From contig DLRK01000050.1 of assembly GCA_002501065.1 (NCBI GenBank), forward strand, positions 1 to 57,725: 57,725 nucleotides of DNA. Direction: 5' to 3'. Of this stretch, positions 8,986 to 15,781 are shown piece after piece; the stretch's first letter is position 1, and each line of letters begins with the position of its first letter. Made by a program: the position numbers and the translations under genes. The DNA comes from Akkermansiaceae bacterium UBA7890 (GTDB lineage Bacteria > Verrucomicrobiota > Verrucomicrobiia > Verrucomicrobiales > Akkermansiaceae). The notes beneath the pieces are model-generated. The model searched no databases and was not told the DNA's origin. It saw nothing but the letters and a program-made list of their open reading frames with translations.

Positions 8986-10131
8986 TCAGTCTTCGACAAG
9001 GTGAGCCGGGAAGTCCGCCACTCTCTCGCAGGCGAGTTGCTCCATGATCTGCTGGAGCTGGCGTTTGAGCATGGAGATGGTGTGATCGCCTCCCTTTCTG
9101 CCGAGGGCGCCCACGCCATACATGAAGGAACGACCAAGGAATGTGAACCGGGCTCCGCTGGCGAGGGCACATGCAATGTCCGGGCCGCTACGTATTCCGC
9201 TGTCGATCATGATGGTGAGTTTGTCACCAAATGATCTTACCAGGGAGGGAAGAGGTTTGATTGTGGATTGGCCGGCATCGAGCTGGCGCCCCCCGTGGTT
9301 GGAAGCAATAATGCCGTCGGCACCAAGGCGAACAACCTTCTCGCAGTCCTCTTCGTTGACGATTCCCTTGACCACCAGTTTTCCCTGCCACCGGTCGCGG
9401 ATGGCCTTGATGCGGTCCTCGTTGAGTCGGCCCGAGAAGGTCTTGTTCATGAAGAGGGCAAGGTGCTTCATGCTGAGCCCCTTCGGGACGTAGGGAGTCA
9501 GGGTCTTGAACCCGGGAGGGCCGGCTGCAAGTTGTGACAGGGACCAGGTGGGATTCAGCATCATCTGAAGGATGTTGCGAAGGGTCATCCGGGGAGGGAT
9601 GGAGAGTCCGTTACGAATTTCCCTGGGACGGTATCCAAAAGTCGGAGTGTCAGCCAGGATGACAAGGACCGGGCAGCCTGCCTCCGCGGCCCGGTCAATG
9701 ATCTTGTCCCGCAGGTCGTCGTCGGCGGGGTGGTAGAGCTGGAACCAGGCCTGGCCGTCTGTCAGTTCCGCCACGGTCTCGATGCTCGCGGTGCCCACCG
9801 TGCTGAGGACGAAGGGAATGTTGTGCGCCTTGGCGGCGGCCGCGAGAATCTCGGCCGCCTTGGGCCACATCAGGCCCTGCAGGCCGATGGGGGCCATTCC
9901 GAAGGGGGCATCGTAGGTGTGGCCGAAGATCTCGGTCTTGAGCTCGCTGCCGGGATAATTCCGGATGTAGTAGGGACGGAGCTGAAGGTCCCGGATTTCG
10001 TCCGTATTGCGACGCAGGTTGATGTCCGAGTTGCAGCCACCCTCCAGATAATCGAAGGCAAACCCGGGCATGCGGCGGCGGGCCTTTTCCCGAAGATCTT
10101 CAATGGAAGGAAAGTTGGAGTTGATGGTCAT
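8986..10131 (-). CDS. FMN-dependent L-lactate (alpha-hydroxy acid) dehydrogenase, BMC-associated
   Basis: 381 residues of the LldD/glycolate oxidase family. Clear markers are FDYLEGGCNSD at the N-terminus, the catalytic histidine motif SNHGGRQLD, and the FMN-phosphate loop IDSGIRSGPDIACAL followed by LGRSFMYGVGALG. These enzymes oxidise L-2-hydroxy acids, passing electrons from FMN to oxygen or the respiratory chain. Beside a microcompartment that should release lactate from lactaldehyde, oxidation of L-lactate to pyruvate is the most economical role. A FMN lactate dehydrogenase is a regular companion of planctomycete BMC loci. The gene lies 14 bases after rhaB on the same strand and is presumably cotranscribed. 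Substrate specificity (lactate versus glycolate) is not decided by the motifs. Confidence 0.87.
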   Translation of the reverse strand: MTINSNFPSIEDLREKARRRMPGFAFDYLEGGCNSDINLRRNTDEIRDLQLRPYYIRNYPGSELKTEIFGHTYDAPFGMAPIGLQGLMWPKAAEILAAAAKAHNIPFVLSTVGTASIETVAELTDGQAWFQLYHPADDDLRDKIIDRAAEAGCPVLVILADTPTFGYRPREIRNGLSIPPRMTLRNILQMMLNPTWSLSQLAAGPPGFKTLTPYVPKGLSMKHLALFMNKTFSGRLNEDRIKAIRDRWQGKLVVKGIVNEEDCEKVVRLGADGIIASNHGGRQLDAGQSTIKPLPSLVRSFGDKLTIMIDSGIRSGPDIACALASGARFTFLGRSFMYGVGALGRKGGDHTISMLKRQLQQIMEQLACERVADFPAHLVED

Positions 10132-10145
10132 CGAATTGAGCAGAA

Positions 10146-11612
10146 TCAGAGGCCTTTCTCGAAGAGGGCCAGGGCTTCGTTCCAGTCGGTGGGATCCTGG
10201 GGAGAGAAGATCTTGAGAGGGGTTGAATCCCTGATGAGCTGGCGGCCTGCGGCGATGTCAGGCAGGTCGCCGGTGGCAACCATCTGGGTGATAATGTTGC
10301 CGCAGGCAGTTGCCTCGATGGGGCCGGCATGCACTGGAACTCCACAGGAGGTGGCAATCGCCTGAGCGAGGAGTTCGTTCTTGATACCTCCGCCGCCCAT
10401 GTGAATCCGGGAGAGTTTCTTCCCGGTGATGTGCTGCAACTGGTCGAAGCGGACACGGTGCTTGAGGGCAACGCTTTCGGCGACCACCCGGAGAATTTCC
10501 CCTTTGCTTGAGGGGACAGATTGCCCGGTGGCCTTGCACAGTTCCTGGATTCGCTCGGGCATTCCGCCGGGAGCCTTCAGGTCATCGTGATCGGGATCGA
10601 CAAAGGCGCAGAAGGCCGGGGCAGCTTCGGTCAATTCATCAAGCTCCGCGTAGGAGGATTTGTCTCCCTCCGAACGCCACTGGCGCACACATTCCTGGAA
10701 AAGCCAGGCTCCGGAGATGTTGCGCAGGAAACGGGTGGTGTTCTCGACACCCTGTTCGTTGGCCCAGCCGATGGTGAAGGCCTCCTCGGTGAGAATGGGT
10801 TCTGGAAGCTCGGTGCCCAGAATCGACCAGGTGCCCGAGGAGAGGAAGGCGTAGTCGCCCTCTCCGGGGATGCCGGTGACAGCTGCCCCGGTGTCGTGAG
10901 TGGTGGTCGCGATGACGGGAAAATCCCCGCCGATCTCCTCCGCCACAACCTCGCGCAGGTTGCCAAGGATGGTGCCGGGTTCTACCACCTCGCCGAAGAT
11001 GCCCCGGGGGAGGCCCAGTCCCTCGATGGCGTCCCAGGCCCAATCCTTGGTGACCGGGGAGAAGAGCTGGGTGGTGGAGGCATTGGTGCGCTCCACTGCG
11101 ATGCGCCCGGTGAGCCAGAATGCCAGGAGGTCGGGAATCATCAGGAAGTGAGAGGCGTTGCGAAGGGCAACGCCATCCCGCACGGCTTCCCCGAGGAGCT
11201 GGTGGGAGGAATTGAGGAAGAAGGGCATGATGCCCGTCTCCCGGTACATTGCGGCATTCCCATAGCGTCGTTCGCACTCGTCCTCCATGCCATCGGTGCG
11301 GGAATCGCGATACTGGTGGGGCAATCCGAGAAGGCGGCCCTGTTCGTCGAGGAGGGCGAAATCCACGCCCCAGGTGTCGATTCCCAGAGCCGTGATATTC
11401 TCTCCATATCTCTCCACCGCCAGACTGAGACCGTGGAGGATCTCGCGGTAGAGACTGAGGATATTCCAGACCAGGCCGCCAGGCAGGTCTGTGCCGGGAT
11501 TGTCGAAGCGATGAATGTCCTCAAGTTCCAGAGTTTGCAGATCCGTCCGCGCGGCCAGCACGCGTCCACTGCCCGCCCCCAGATCAACTGCGAGATACAC
11601 TTGCTCCTTCAT
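10146..11612 (-). CDS. rhaB: Rhamnulokinase (FGGY kinase family)
   Basis: 488 residues. ATG 11612 is chosen because AAGGAG lies six bases upstream. FGGY-kinase landmarks are DLGAGSGRVLAA (phosphate-binding loop), GIDTWGVDFALLD, HDTGAAVTGIPG with the catalytic Asp, SSGTWSILGTE and the C-terminal MGGGGIKNELLAQ. These fit rhamnulokinase, which phosphorylates L-rhamnulose with ATP to L-rhamnulose-1-phosphate, the substrate of the aldolase in the divergent BMC operon. Fuculokinase is a close relative, but the GAGSGR loop and HDTGAAV favour RhaB. It sits between the deoR-type regulator (125 bases upstream) and the FMN dehydrogenase. No isomerase (rhaA/fucI) is in the window. Confidence 0.85.
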   Translation of the reverse strand: MKEQVYLAVDLGAGSGRVLAARTDLQTLELEDIHRFDNPGTDLPGGLVWNILSLYREILHGLSLAVERYGENITALGIDTWGVDFALLDEQGRLLGLPHQYRDSRTDGMEDECERRYGNAAMYRETGIMPFFLNSSHQLLGEAVRDGVALRNASHFLMIPDLLAFWLTGRIAVERTNASTTQLFSPVTKDWAWDAIEGLGLPRGIFGEVVEPGTILGNLREVVAEEIGGDFPVIATTTHDTGAAVTGIPGEGDYAFLSSGTWSILGTELPEPILTEEAFTIGWANEQGVENTTRFLRNISGAWLFQECVRQWRSEGDKSSYAELDELTEAAPAFCAFVDPDHDDLKAPGGMPERIQELCKATGQSVPSSKGEILRVVAESVALKHRVRFDQLQHITGKKLSRIHMGGGGIKNELLAQAIATSCGVPVHAGPIEATACGNIITQMVATGDLPDIAAGRQLIRDSTPLKIFSPQDPTDWNEALALFEKGL

Positions 11613-11737
11613 GGTTACTCCTTGCAATCCGGGGAGGCCGGGTGGGTGGCATTACGCTCCCACACCGGTGATAATTAGCAGGCTGTGCAGGATGAAAAAG
11701 GAAGTTTTCCCCATGTTGACACCCATTGGGTTGCTCC

Positions 11738-12496
11738 TCAGGCGCGCAGCACCTCGATACCCTGGTTGGCCAGTGCGGCGGTGAAGCCCGGATCCGCGTC
11801 TTCATTAGTCACCACGGTGGTGAGATCGGCGATCTGGGCAAAGAAGAAGGAGGACTTGAGCCCGATCTTGGTGGAATCGGCGAGGCAGCACACTTCCTCC
11901 GAGCATTCTATGACGCGTTCCTTGAAGGAGGCCTGTCGGGAGTTGGTCTCGGAAACTCCGCGTTCGAGGTGCATTCCGTTACAGGAAAAAAACATACGCT
12001 GGATGTTGTGTTTGCGCATGGTCGATTCGGCTGGCAGTCCGATATAGGAGCGGGAACGTGGCTCGTAGATTCCTCCGGTGCAGATGAGATCGATGCCGTC
12101 ACGATCCGCAAGGGCGGAGATGACATTGTGCGCGTTGGTGAGAACGGTGAGGTGAAAACTGGGAAGATGCTCAACGAGGGTGAGGGCAGTGGAAGAGGCA
12201 TCGATGAAGATGGTGTTGTTCGGTTCAATACGCTCCGCCGCAAGGCGGGCAATGGCCGTCTTGGCTTCCCGGTGGACCTGTTTTCGTTCGGCCAGAGCGA
12301 GTTCGACACGGCTCTGATTTGGTCTCACTGCACCGCCGTGGATGCGTAGGAGTTCGCCCTTTTTCTCCAGGCTCTCGAGGTCTTTGCGAACCGTTTCGTC
12401 GGTTACTTCGAGGATAGAAGCGAGTTCGATGGTTCTTACTGACTCGGAAGTAGTGAGATGAGACAGGATAAGATTCTGACGTTCAACAGGTAACAT
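11738..12496 (-). CDS. DeoR-family transcriptional regulator of the BMC locus
   Basis: 252 residues from ATG 12496 (MLPVERQNLILSHL). An N-terminal DeoR winged helix (TIELASILEVTDETVRKDLESLEKKGELLRIHGGAV) is followed by the sugar-phosphate sensor domain (IFIDASSTALTLVEHL, AHNVISAL, CLADSTKIG). DeoR regulators are usually repressors released by a phosphorylated sugar; here the likely effector is rhamnulose-1-phosphate, fuculose-1-phosphate or a downstream metabolite (inference). It is divergently placed from the BMC operon, and the 114-base gap between the two starts holds a strong dyad. The frame extends upstream to 12574, but that part would run through the dyad and lacks homology. Confidence 0.9.
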   Translation of the reverse strand: MLPVERQNLILSHLTTSESVRTIELASILEVTDETVRKDLESLEKKGELLRIHGGAVRPNQSRVELALAERKQVHREAKTAIARLAAERIEPNNTIFIDASSTALTLVEHLPSFHLTVLTNAHNVISALADRDGIDLICTGGIYEPRSRSYIGLPAESTMRKHNIQRMFFSCNGMHLERGVSETNSRQASFKERVIECSEEVCCLADSTKIGLKSSFFFAQIADLTTVVTNEDADPGFTAALANQGIEVLRA

Positions 12497-12547
12497 GGCT
12501 ATTAGTGTTGTGAATAACGTTTGGATAAATCTTGATTCAATTGGGAA

Positions 12548-12589
12548 TATCCTTGAAAAGGATTGACTAGTCAAGAAAACCCAAGGATA
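12548..12589. promoter_or_regulatory. Nested dyad operator/divergent promoter candidate
   Basis: Two inverted repeats share exactly the same centre, at 12568.5. The inner one is the perfect 12-bp palindrome TTGACTAGTCAA (12563-12574). The outer one is TATCCTTG (12548-12555) against CAAGGATA (12582-12589), each separated from the inner one by seven bases. The palindrome also gives a TTGACT hexamer (close to the TTGACA -35 consensus) on both strands, so it could hold overlapping divergent -35 elements. It lies between the deoR-type regulator and pduL, which is where a DeoR-family repressor would be expected to bind. Function is inferred from symmetry and position. Confidence 0.6.
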
Positions 12590-12610
12590 AAGCGAGCGAA
12601 TTCAGGGCAA

Positions 12611-13297
12611 ATGCCGATAAATCCCAATATTCCCCGAGCGATGGTGGAGCACCTCGTGCGGGAGCAGGTTTATGCCAAGCTTCACCTGCCCCTGCCGCCC
12701 TCTGCGCAGGCCCCCAATGGGTTGGTGGTCAATGTGAGTGCCCGGCATTGCCATCTCTCCCCGCAAGCGGTGGAGCAACTCTTTGGTCGGGACTACGCCC
12801 TCACACCCATGAAGGAGCTCTATCAGGGGGGGGCCTATGCCGCGAAGGAAACCGTGACTCTGGTTGGACCCCGTAGCCGGGTCATTTCAAATCTGCGAAT
12901 CCTGGGGCCCTGCCGCGACTTCAACCAGATCGAGTTGGCGTATACCGATGCCATCGCTCTGGGATTCCAGGTGCCGCTTCGCCTGTCGGGTGATATCGAG
13001 GGGACCCCGGGCTGCATGCTGATGGGGCCGAAGGGGTTCTTCGAGATGCCCCAGGGAGTGATTCGTGCGGCACCACATGTGCACATGGCTCCCCACGATG
13101 CCTCCTATTATGGAGTGCAGCACAAGGATGTCATGAAAATGAAGGTGCATGGAGATTGTCCGGTGACCTTCGATAACATCGTGGCGCGGGTGGATGAGAG
13201 CTTCAAACTGGAAGTGCACATTGACACCGACGAGGGAAATGCCTGCGGGTTGAAGCCGGACACATATTGCGAACTGATCAAGCGAGCAGCAAAATAA
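12611..13297 (+). CDS. pduL: PduL-type phosphate acyltransferase (phosphotransacylase)
   Basis: 228 residues from ATG 12611, first gene of the BMC operon. It has the duplicated PduL beta-barrel with its zinc-binding histidines: SARHCHLSPQAVEQLF near the N-terminus and HVHMAPHDASYYGV in the second half, plus MLMGPKGFFE. PduL exchanges CoA for phosphate on an acyl group; here lactyl-CoA plus phosphate to lactyl phosphate, regenerating CoA inside the shell. Residues about 8-24 (PRAMVEHLVREQVYAKL) form an amphipathic helix followed by a Pro-rich linker, typical of an encapsulation peptide. A TTG start at 12563 is open in frame but sits inside the operator dyad and is rejected. Confidence 0.92.
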   Translation: MPINPNIPRAMVEHLVREQVYAKLHLPLPPSAQAPNGLVVNVSARHCHLSPQAVEQLFGRDYALTPMKELYQGGAYAAKETVTLVGPRSRVISNLRILGPCRDFNQIELAYTDAIALGFQVPLRLSGDIEGTPGCMLMGPKGFFEMPQGVIRAAPHVHMAPHDASYYGVQHKDVMKMKVHGDCPVTFDNIVARVDESFKLEVHIDTDEGNACGLKPDTYCELIKRAAK

Positions 13298-13324
13298 AGG
13301 ACTCTAACAAAAACAGACAAGAAG

Positions 13325-13597
13325 ATGAGACAAGCTCTGGGATTAATTGAAACGAAAGGCTACGTGGGAAATGTGGAGGCTGCTGACGCAATGGCCAAAG
13401 CAGCTGATGTGGGCCTCGTGAAGCAGGTGCAGATCGGAGGGGGATATCTCACCACTCTGGTCCGGGGAGATGTGGGAAGTGTCAAAGCTGCGGTGGATGC
13501 CGGAGCGGAAGCTGCCGACAGGGTAGGGGAACTGGTGAGTTCTCACGTTATTCCGCGGCCTCACGCGGATCTCCTGAAACGCTTTGATCTGGAGTAG
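13325..13597 (+). CDS. BMC-H hexameric shell protein (paralog 1)
   Basis: 90 residues forming a single BMC domain (PF00936): QALGLIETKGYVGNVEAADAMAKAA, then the pore-facing loop and a C-terminal VGELVSSHVIPRPHADL. Six copies make a flat hexagonal tile with a central pore. The pore loop reads QIGGGYLTTLVRGD, so the residue at the narrowest point differs from the other two BMC-H proteins of this operon. This is the most divergent of the three. It lies 27 bases after pduL. Confidence 0.93.
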   Translation: MRQALGLIETKGYVGNVEAADAMAKAADVGLVKQVQIGGGYLTTLVRGDVGSVKAAVDAGAEAADRVGELVSSHVIPRPHADLLKRFDLE

Positions 13598-13622
13598 CAG
13601 GAAAAACTTCAACCATTAAGAA

Positions 13623-13898
13623 ATGATGTCGAAACAAGCAGTAGGAATGATCGAAACGCGGGGACTGGTTTCCCTGTTGGAGGCGTCGGACGCCGCTCTC
13701 AAGGCAGCGGATATTTCGATGCTGGGTTGGTCCAAGATAGGAGCCGGCCTGGTGACCGGATTTTATTCAGGAGACGTGGCCGCAGTGAAGGCCGGGATCG
13801 ATGCTGGAGCGGAGGCGGCTTCCCAGGTAGGGGAGGTTACTGCGACTCAGGTGATCCCCCGTCCCCACGAAGATCTCGCAGGTCTGGTCGAGATGTAA
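13623..13898 (+). CDS. BMC-H hexameric shell protein (paralog 2)
   Basis: 91 residues, single BMC domain (SKQAVGMIETRGLVSLLEASDAALKAA), with the pore loop KIGAGLVTGFYSGD and C-terminus ATQVIPRPHEDL. Close to the classic PduA/CcmK type. Tandem ATG codons at 13623 and 13626 leave the exact start uncertain by one residue. It stands between BMC-H 1 and the acyl kinase with gaps of about 25 and 19 bases, so it belongs to the same transcript. Confidence 0.93.
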   Translation: MMSKQAVGMIETRGLVSLLEASDAALKAADISMLGWSKIGAGLVTGFYSGDVAAVKAGIDAGAEAASQVGEVTATQVIPRPHEDLAGLVEM

Positions 13899-13917
13899 CC
13901 CTTGAGCTGCTTCCACC

Positions 13918-15096
13918 GTGAAGATTCTCGTGGCCAACCTGGGATCCACCTCCTTCAAGTTCCGTCTCTTTGAGATGGAAGAGGGAGAGGAATGTCAGTT
14001 GGCAGAGGGAGGCTACGAGCGGGTGACCGACTACGGGGAAGTGATCCGGGATGCTATTGAGGGTCTTGAGCGCGGGGGAGTAGCGGCGCAGGAGGATATT
14101 GCCGCAGTGGGATTCAAGACGGTCCTGGGTCGCAACCTGAGCGGTTGCGTGGAGGCGGATGATGAGGTGCTGGAGGCTCTGGAGGGTTTCTCTGACGTGG
14201 CCCCTGCCCACAATCCAGCTTACGCTGCGGGGATCCGCCAGTTCGGCAAGATCCTGCCCGGAGCACGCCGGGTGGCGCTCTTTGAAACGGCCTTCTATCA
14301 GTGGGTGCCGGAGGCTGGAACACGTTACGCAATCCCGAGATCATGGCATGAAGCGGGGATTCGTCGCCACGGTTTTCATGGCGCCAGCCACAAGTATATT
14401 GCCGAGCGTTCTGCGGAACTGCTGGCACGTGACGATGTTGCAACGGAGGTGCGTGGGCTTTATCAGAAAGGTCCTGGCCGGGTGGAACGACCGCTGCGTG
14501 TCATTTCCTGTCATCTGGGCGGGAGCAGTTCGGTGACCGGTATTCGCAATGGGGTGGCGGTAGGCACCAGCATGGGTTTCTCGCCCCAGAGTGGACTGCC
14601 GCAGAACAACCGGGTTGGTGATCTGGATTCCGGGGCCATTCCCCATGCTGCCAGGACCCTCGGGTTGAGCATGGCAGAGGCGGAACGGCAGTTGACCATG
14701 GAGAGTGGATTGCTTGGTGTCTCGGGGGTCGGCAGCGACATGCGTGATGTGCGGGCGGCCGCCCTGGACGGAAATGAAGATGCGCAACTGGCGGTGGATG
14801 TTTTTGTGCACGAGATCCGGCGCTGGGCGTCGTCCTTTCTCTTCGAACTCGGCGGTCTGGAGGGGTTGGTTTTCACGGCAGGAATCGGAGAGAACAATCC
14901 GTGGTTGCGGGAGGAGGTTTGCGCGGGCCTGGAGGAGTTCGGGATCGTTCTTGATCCGGAGCGAAACGAAAGCCTGAGGGGAGAAGAGGGGGAGATCAGC
15001 GGAGTCGACGCGAAGGTGAAGGTCTATGTGGTTCCGGCCAATGAGGAACTGGTGCTGGCGCGCGAGGTCTACCGGAAAATTTCAGCTTTAAACTAA
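13918..15096 (+). CDS. Acetate/propionate-kinase-family acyl kinase (likely lactyl-phosphate to lactate)
   Basis: 392 residues from GTG 13918. Acetokinase motifs: NLGSTSFKFRLF at the N-terminus, HGFHGASHKYIAERSAEL, GFSPQSGLPQNNRVGDLDSGA, and FTAGIGENNPWLREEVCAGL. The family makes ATP from an acyl phosphate. After PduL this would turn lactyl phosphate into lactate plus ATP, recovering energy from aldehyde oxidation. The phosphate loop reads HLGGSSSVTGI, where housekeeping acetate kinases have HLGNGAS, so this is a divergent subgroup. Whether it works inside the shell or in the cytosol is not clear; no obvious encapsulation peptide is seen. Confidence 0.9.
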   Translation: MKILVANLGSTSFKFRLFEMEEGEECQLAEGGYERVTDYGEVIRDAIEGLERGGVAAQEDIAAVGFKTVLGRNLSGCVEADDEVLEALEGFSDVAPAHNPAYAAGIRQFGKILPGARRVALFETAFYQWVPEAGTRYAIPRSWHEAGIRRHGFHGASHKYIAERSAELLARDDVATEVRGLYQKGPGRVERPLRVISCHLGGSSSVTGIRNGVAVGTSMGFSPQSGLPQNNRVGDLDSGAIPHAARTLGLSMAEAERQLTMESGLLGVSGVGSDMRDVRAAALDGNEDAQLAVDVFVHEIRRWASSFLFELGGLEGLVFTAGIGENNPWLREEVCAGLEEFGIVLDPERNESLRGEEGEISGVDAKVKVYVVPANEELVLAREVYRKISALN

Positions 15097-15114
15097 TCAA
15101 CGAACAAAAGAACC

Positions 15115-15414
15115 ATGGCAAAACAAGCAGTAGGACTCTTGGAGACACGCGGATTGTGCTGTCTCGTGAGCGGTATAGATGCGGCGCTCAAGGCCGCCAA
15201 TGTGCAGTTGACCGGACCGATGAAGAACGTCGGCAGCGGTCTCTGCAACGCAGTGGTCACCGGTGACGTGGCAGCCGTGAAGGCAGCGATTGATGCCGGA
15301 GCGGACACTGCCGCCAGTCTGGGTGAAGTGGTGAGCGCGCACGTGATCGCCCATCCGGACGAGGCGATTCAGCAGGTGATTACCAGTAAGAAGAACGCCC
15401 CCGGCGACAAGTAA
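15115..15414 (+). CDS. BMC-H hexameric shell protein (paralog 3)
   Basis: 99 residues, one BMC domain (AKQAVGLLETRGLCCLVSGIDAALKAA) with pore loop NVGSGLCNAVVTGD and a short polar tail SKKNAPGDK. The GSGL pore is like PduA, which is thought to pass polar metabolites. Two adjacent cysteines at about 15-16 and one beside the pore loop set it apart from the other two BMC-H proteins. It sits between the kinase and the first BMC-P gene. Confidence 0.93.
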   Translation: MAKQAVGLLETRGLCCLVSGIDAALKAANVQLTGPMKNVGSGLCNAVVTGDVAAVKAAIDAGADTAASLGEVVSAHVIAHPDEAIQQVITSKKNAPGDK

Positions 15415-15436
15415 GGAGAGATCTCCAAACGGAACG

Positions 15437-15745
15437 ATGTTTTTGGCAGAAGTTATCGGCCAGGTAGTGGCCACCAAGAAGGACGACAGCATGGTGGGGC
15501 GCAAGCTTCTGCTTGTGCGTCCCAAGTTGGTGGACGAATCAGATCCCTCCAGGTTCCGTGATGGAGTGAATACCATCGTGGCGGTTGATACCGTGGGAGC
15601 AGGAGAGGGTGAACTGGTGATGTTCTGCCAGGGAAGTTCCGCGCGGCAGGCCGGGGGTCTGAAGACTATTCCCGTCGATGCTGCAGTGGTTGCCATCGTG
15701 GATAGCGTCGATGTGCTCGGCAAGAAGGTCTACGGCTCTCCGTGA
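15437..15745 (+). CDS. BMC-P pentameric shell vertex protein (EutN/CcmL family, paralog 1)
   Basis: 102 residues of the EutN/CcmL family: MFLAEVIGQVVATKKDDSMVGRKLLLV, then VAVDTVGAGEGELVMFCQGSSAR and AAVVAIVDSVDV. Pentamers of this fold cap the vertices of the icosahedral shell. It is followed after 36 bases by the aldehyde dehydrogenase. Three BMC-P genes occur in this operon, a feature of the planctomycete/verrucomicrobial BMC type. Confidence 0.93.
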   Translation: MFLAEVIGQVVATKKDDSMVGRKLLLVRPKLVDESDPSRFRDGVNTIVAVDTVGAGEGELVMFCQGSSARQAGGLKTIPVDAAVVAIVDSVDVLGKKVYGSP

Positions 15746-15781
15746 TCGCAGGAAAGGAACGACAAACCGGGAGGATGAACG

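Noticed and set aside
10521..11678. Plus-strand open frame of 385 codons
   Set aside because: Antisense to rhaB, which carries the full FGGY kinase motif set.
12563..12610. Longer pduL starting at TTG 12563
   Set aside because: The start falls in the operator palindrome, and the added residues do not resemble a PduL N-terminus or an encapsulation helix.
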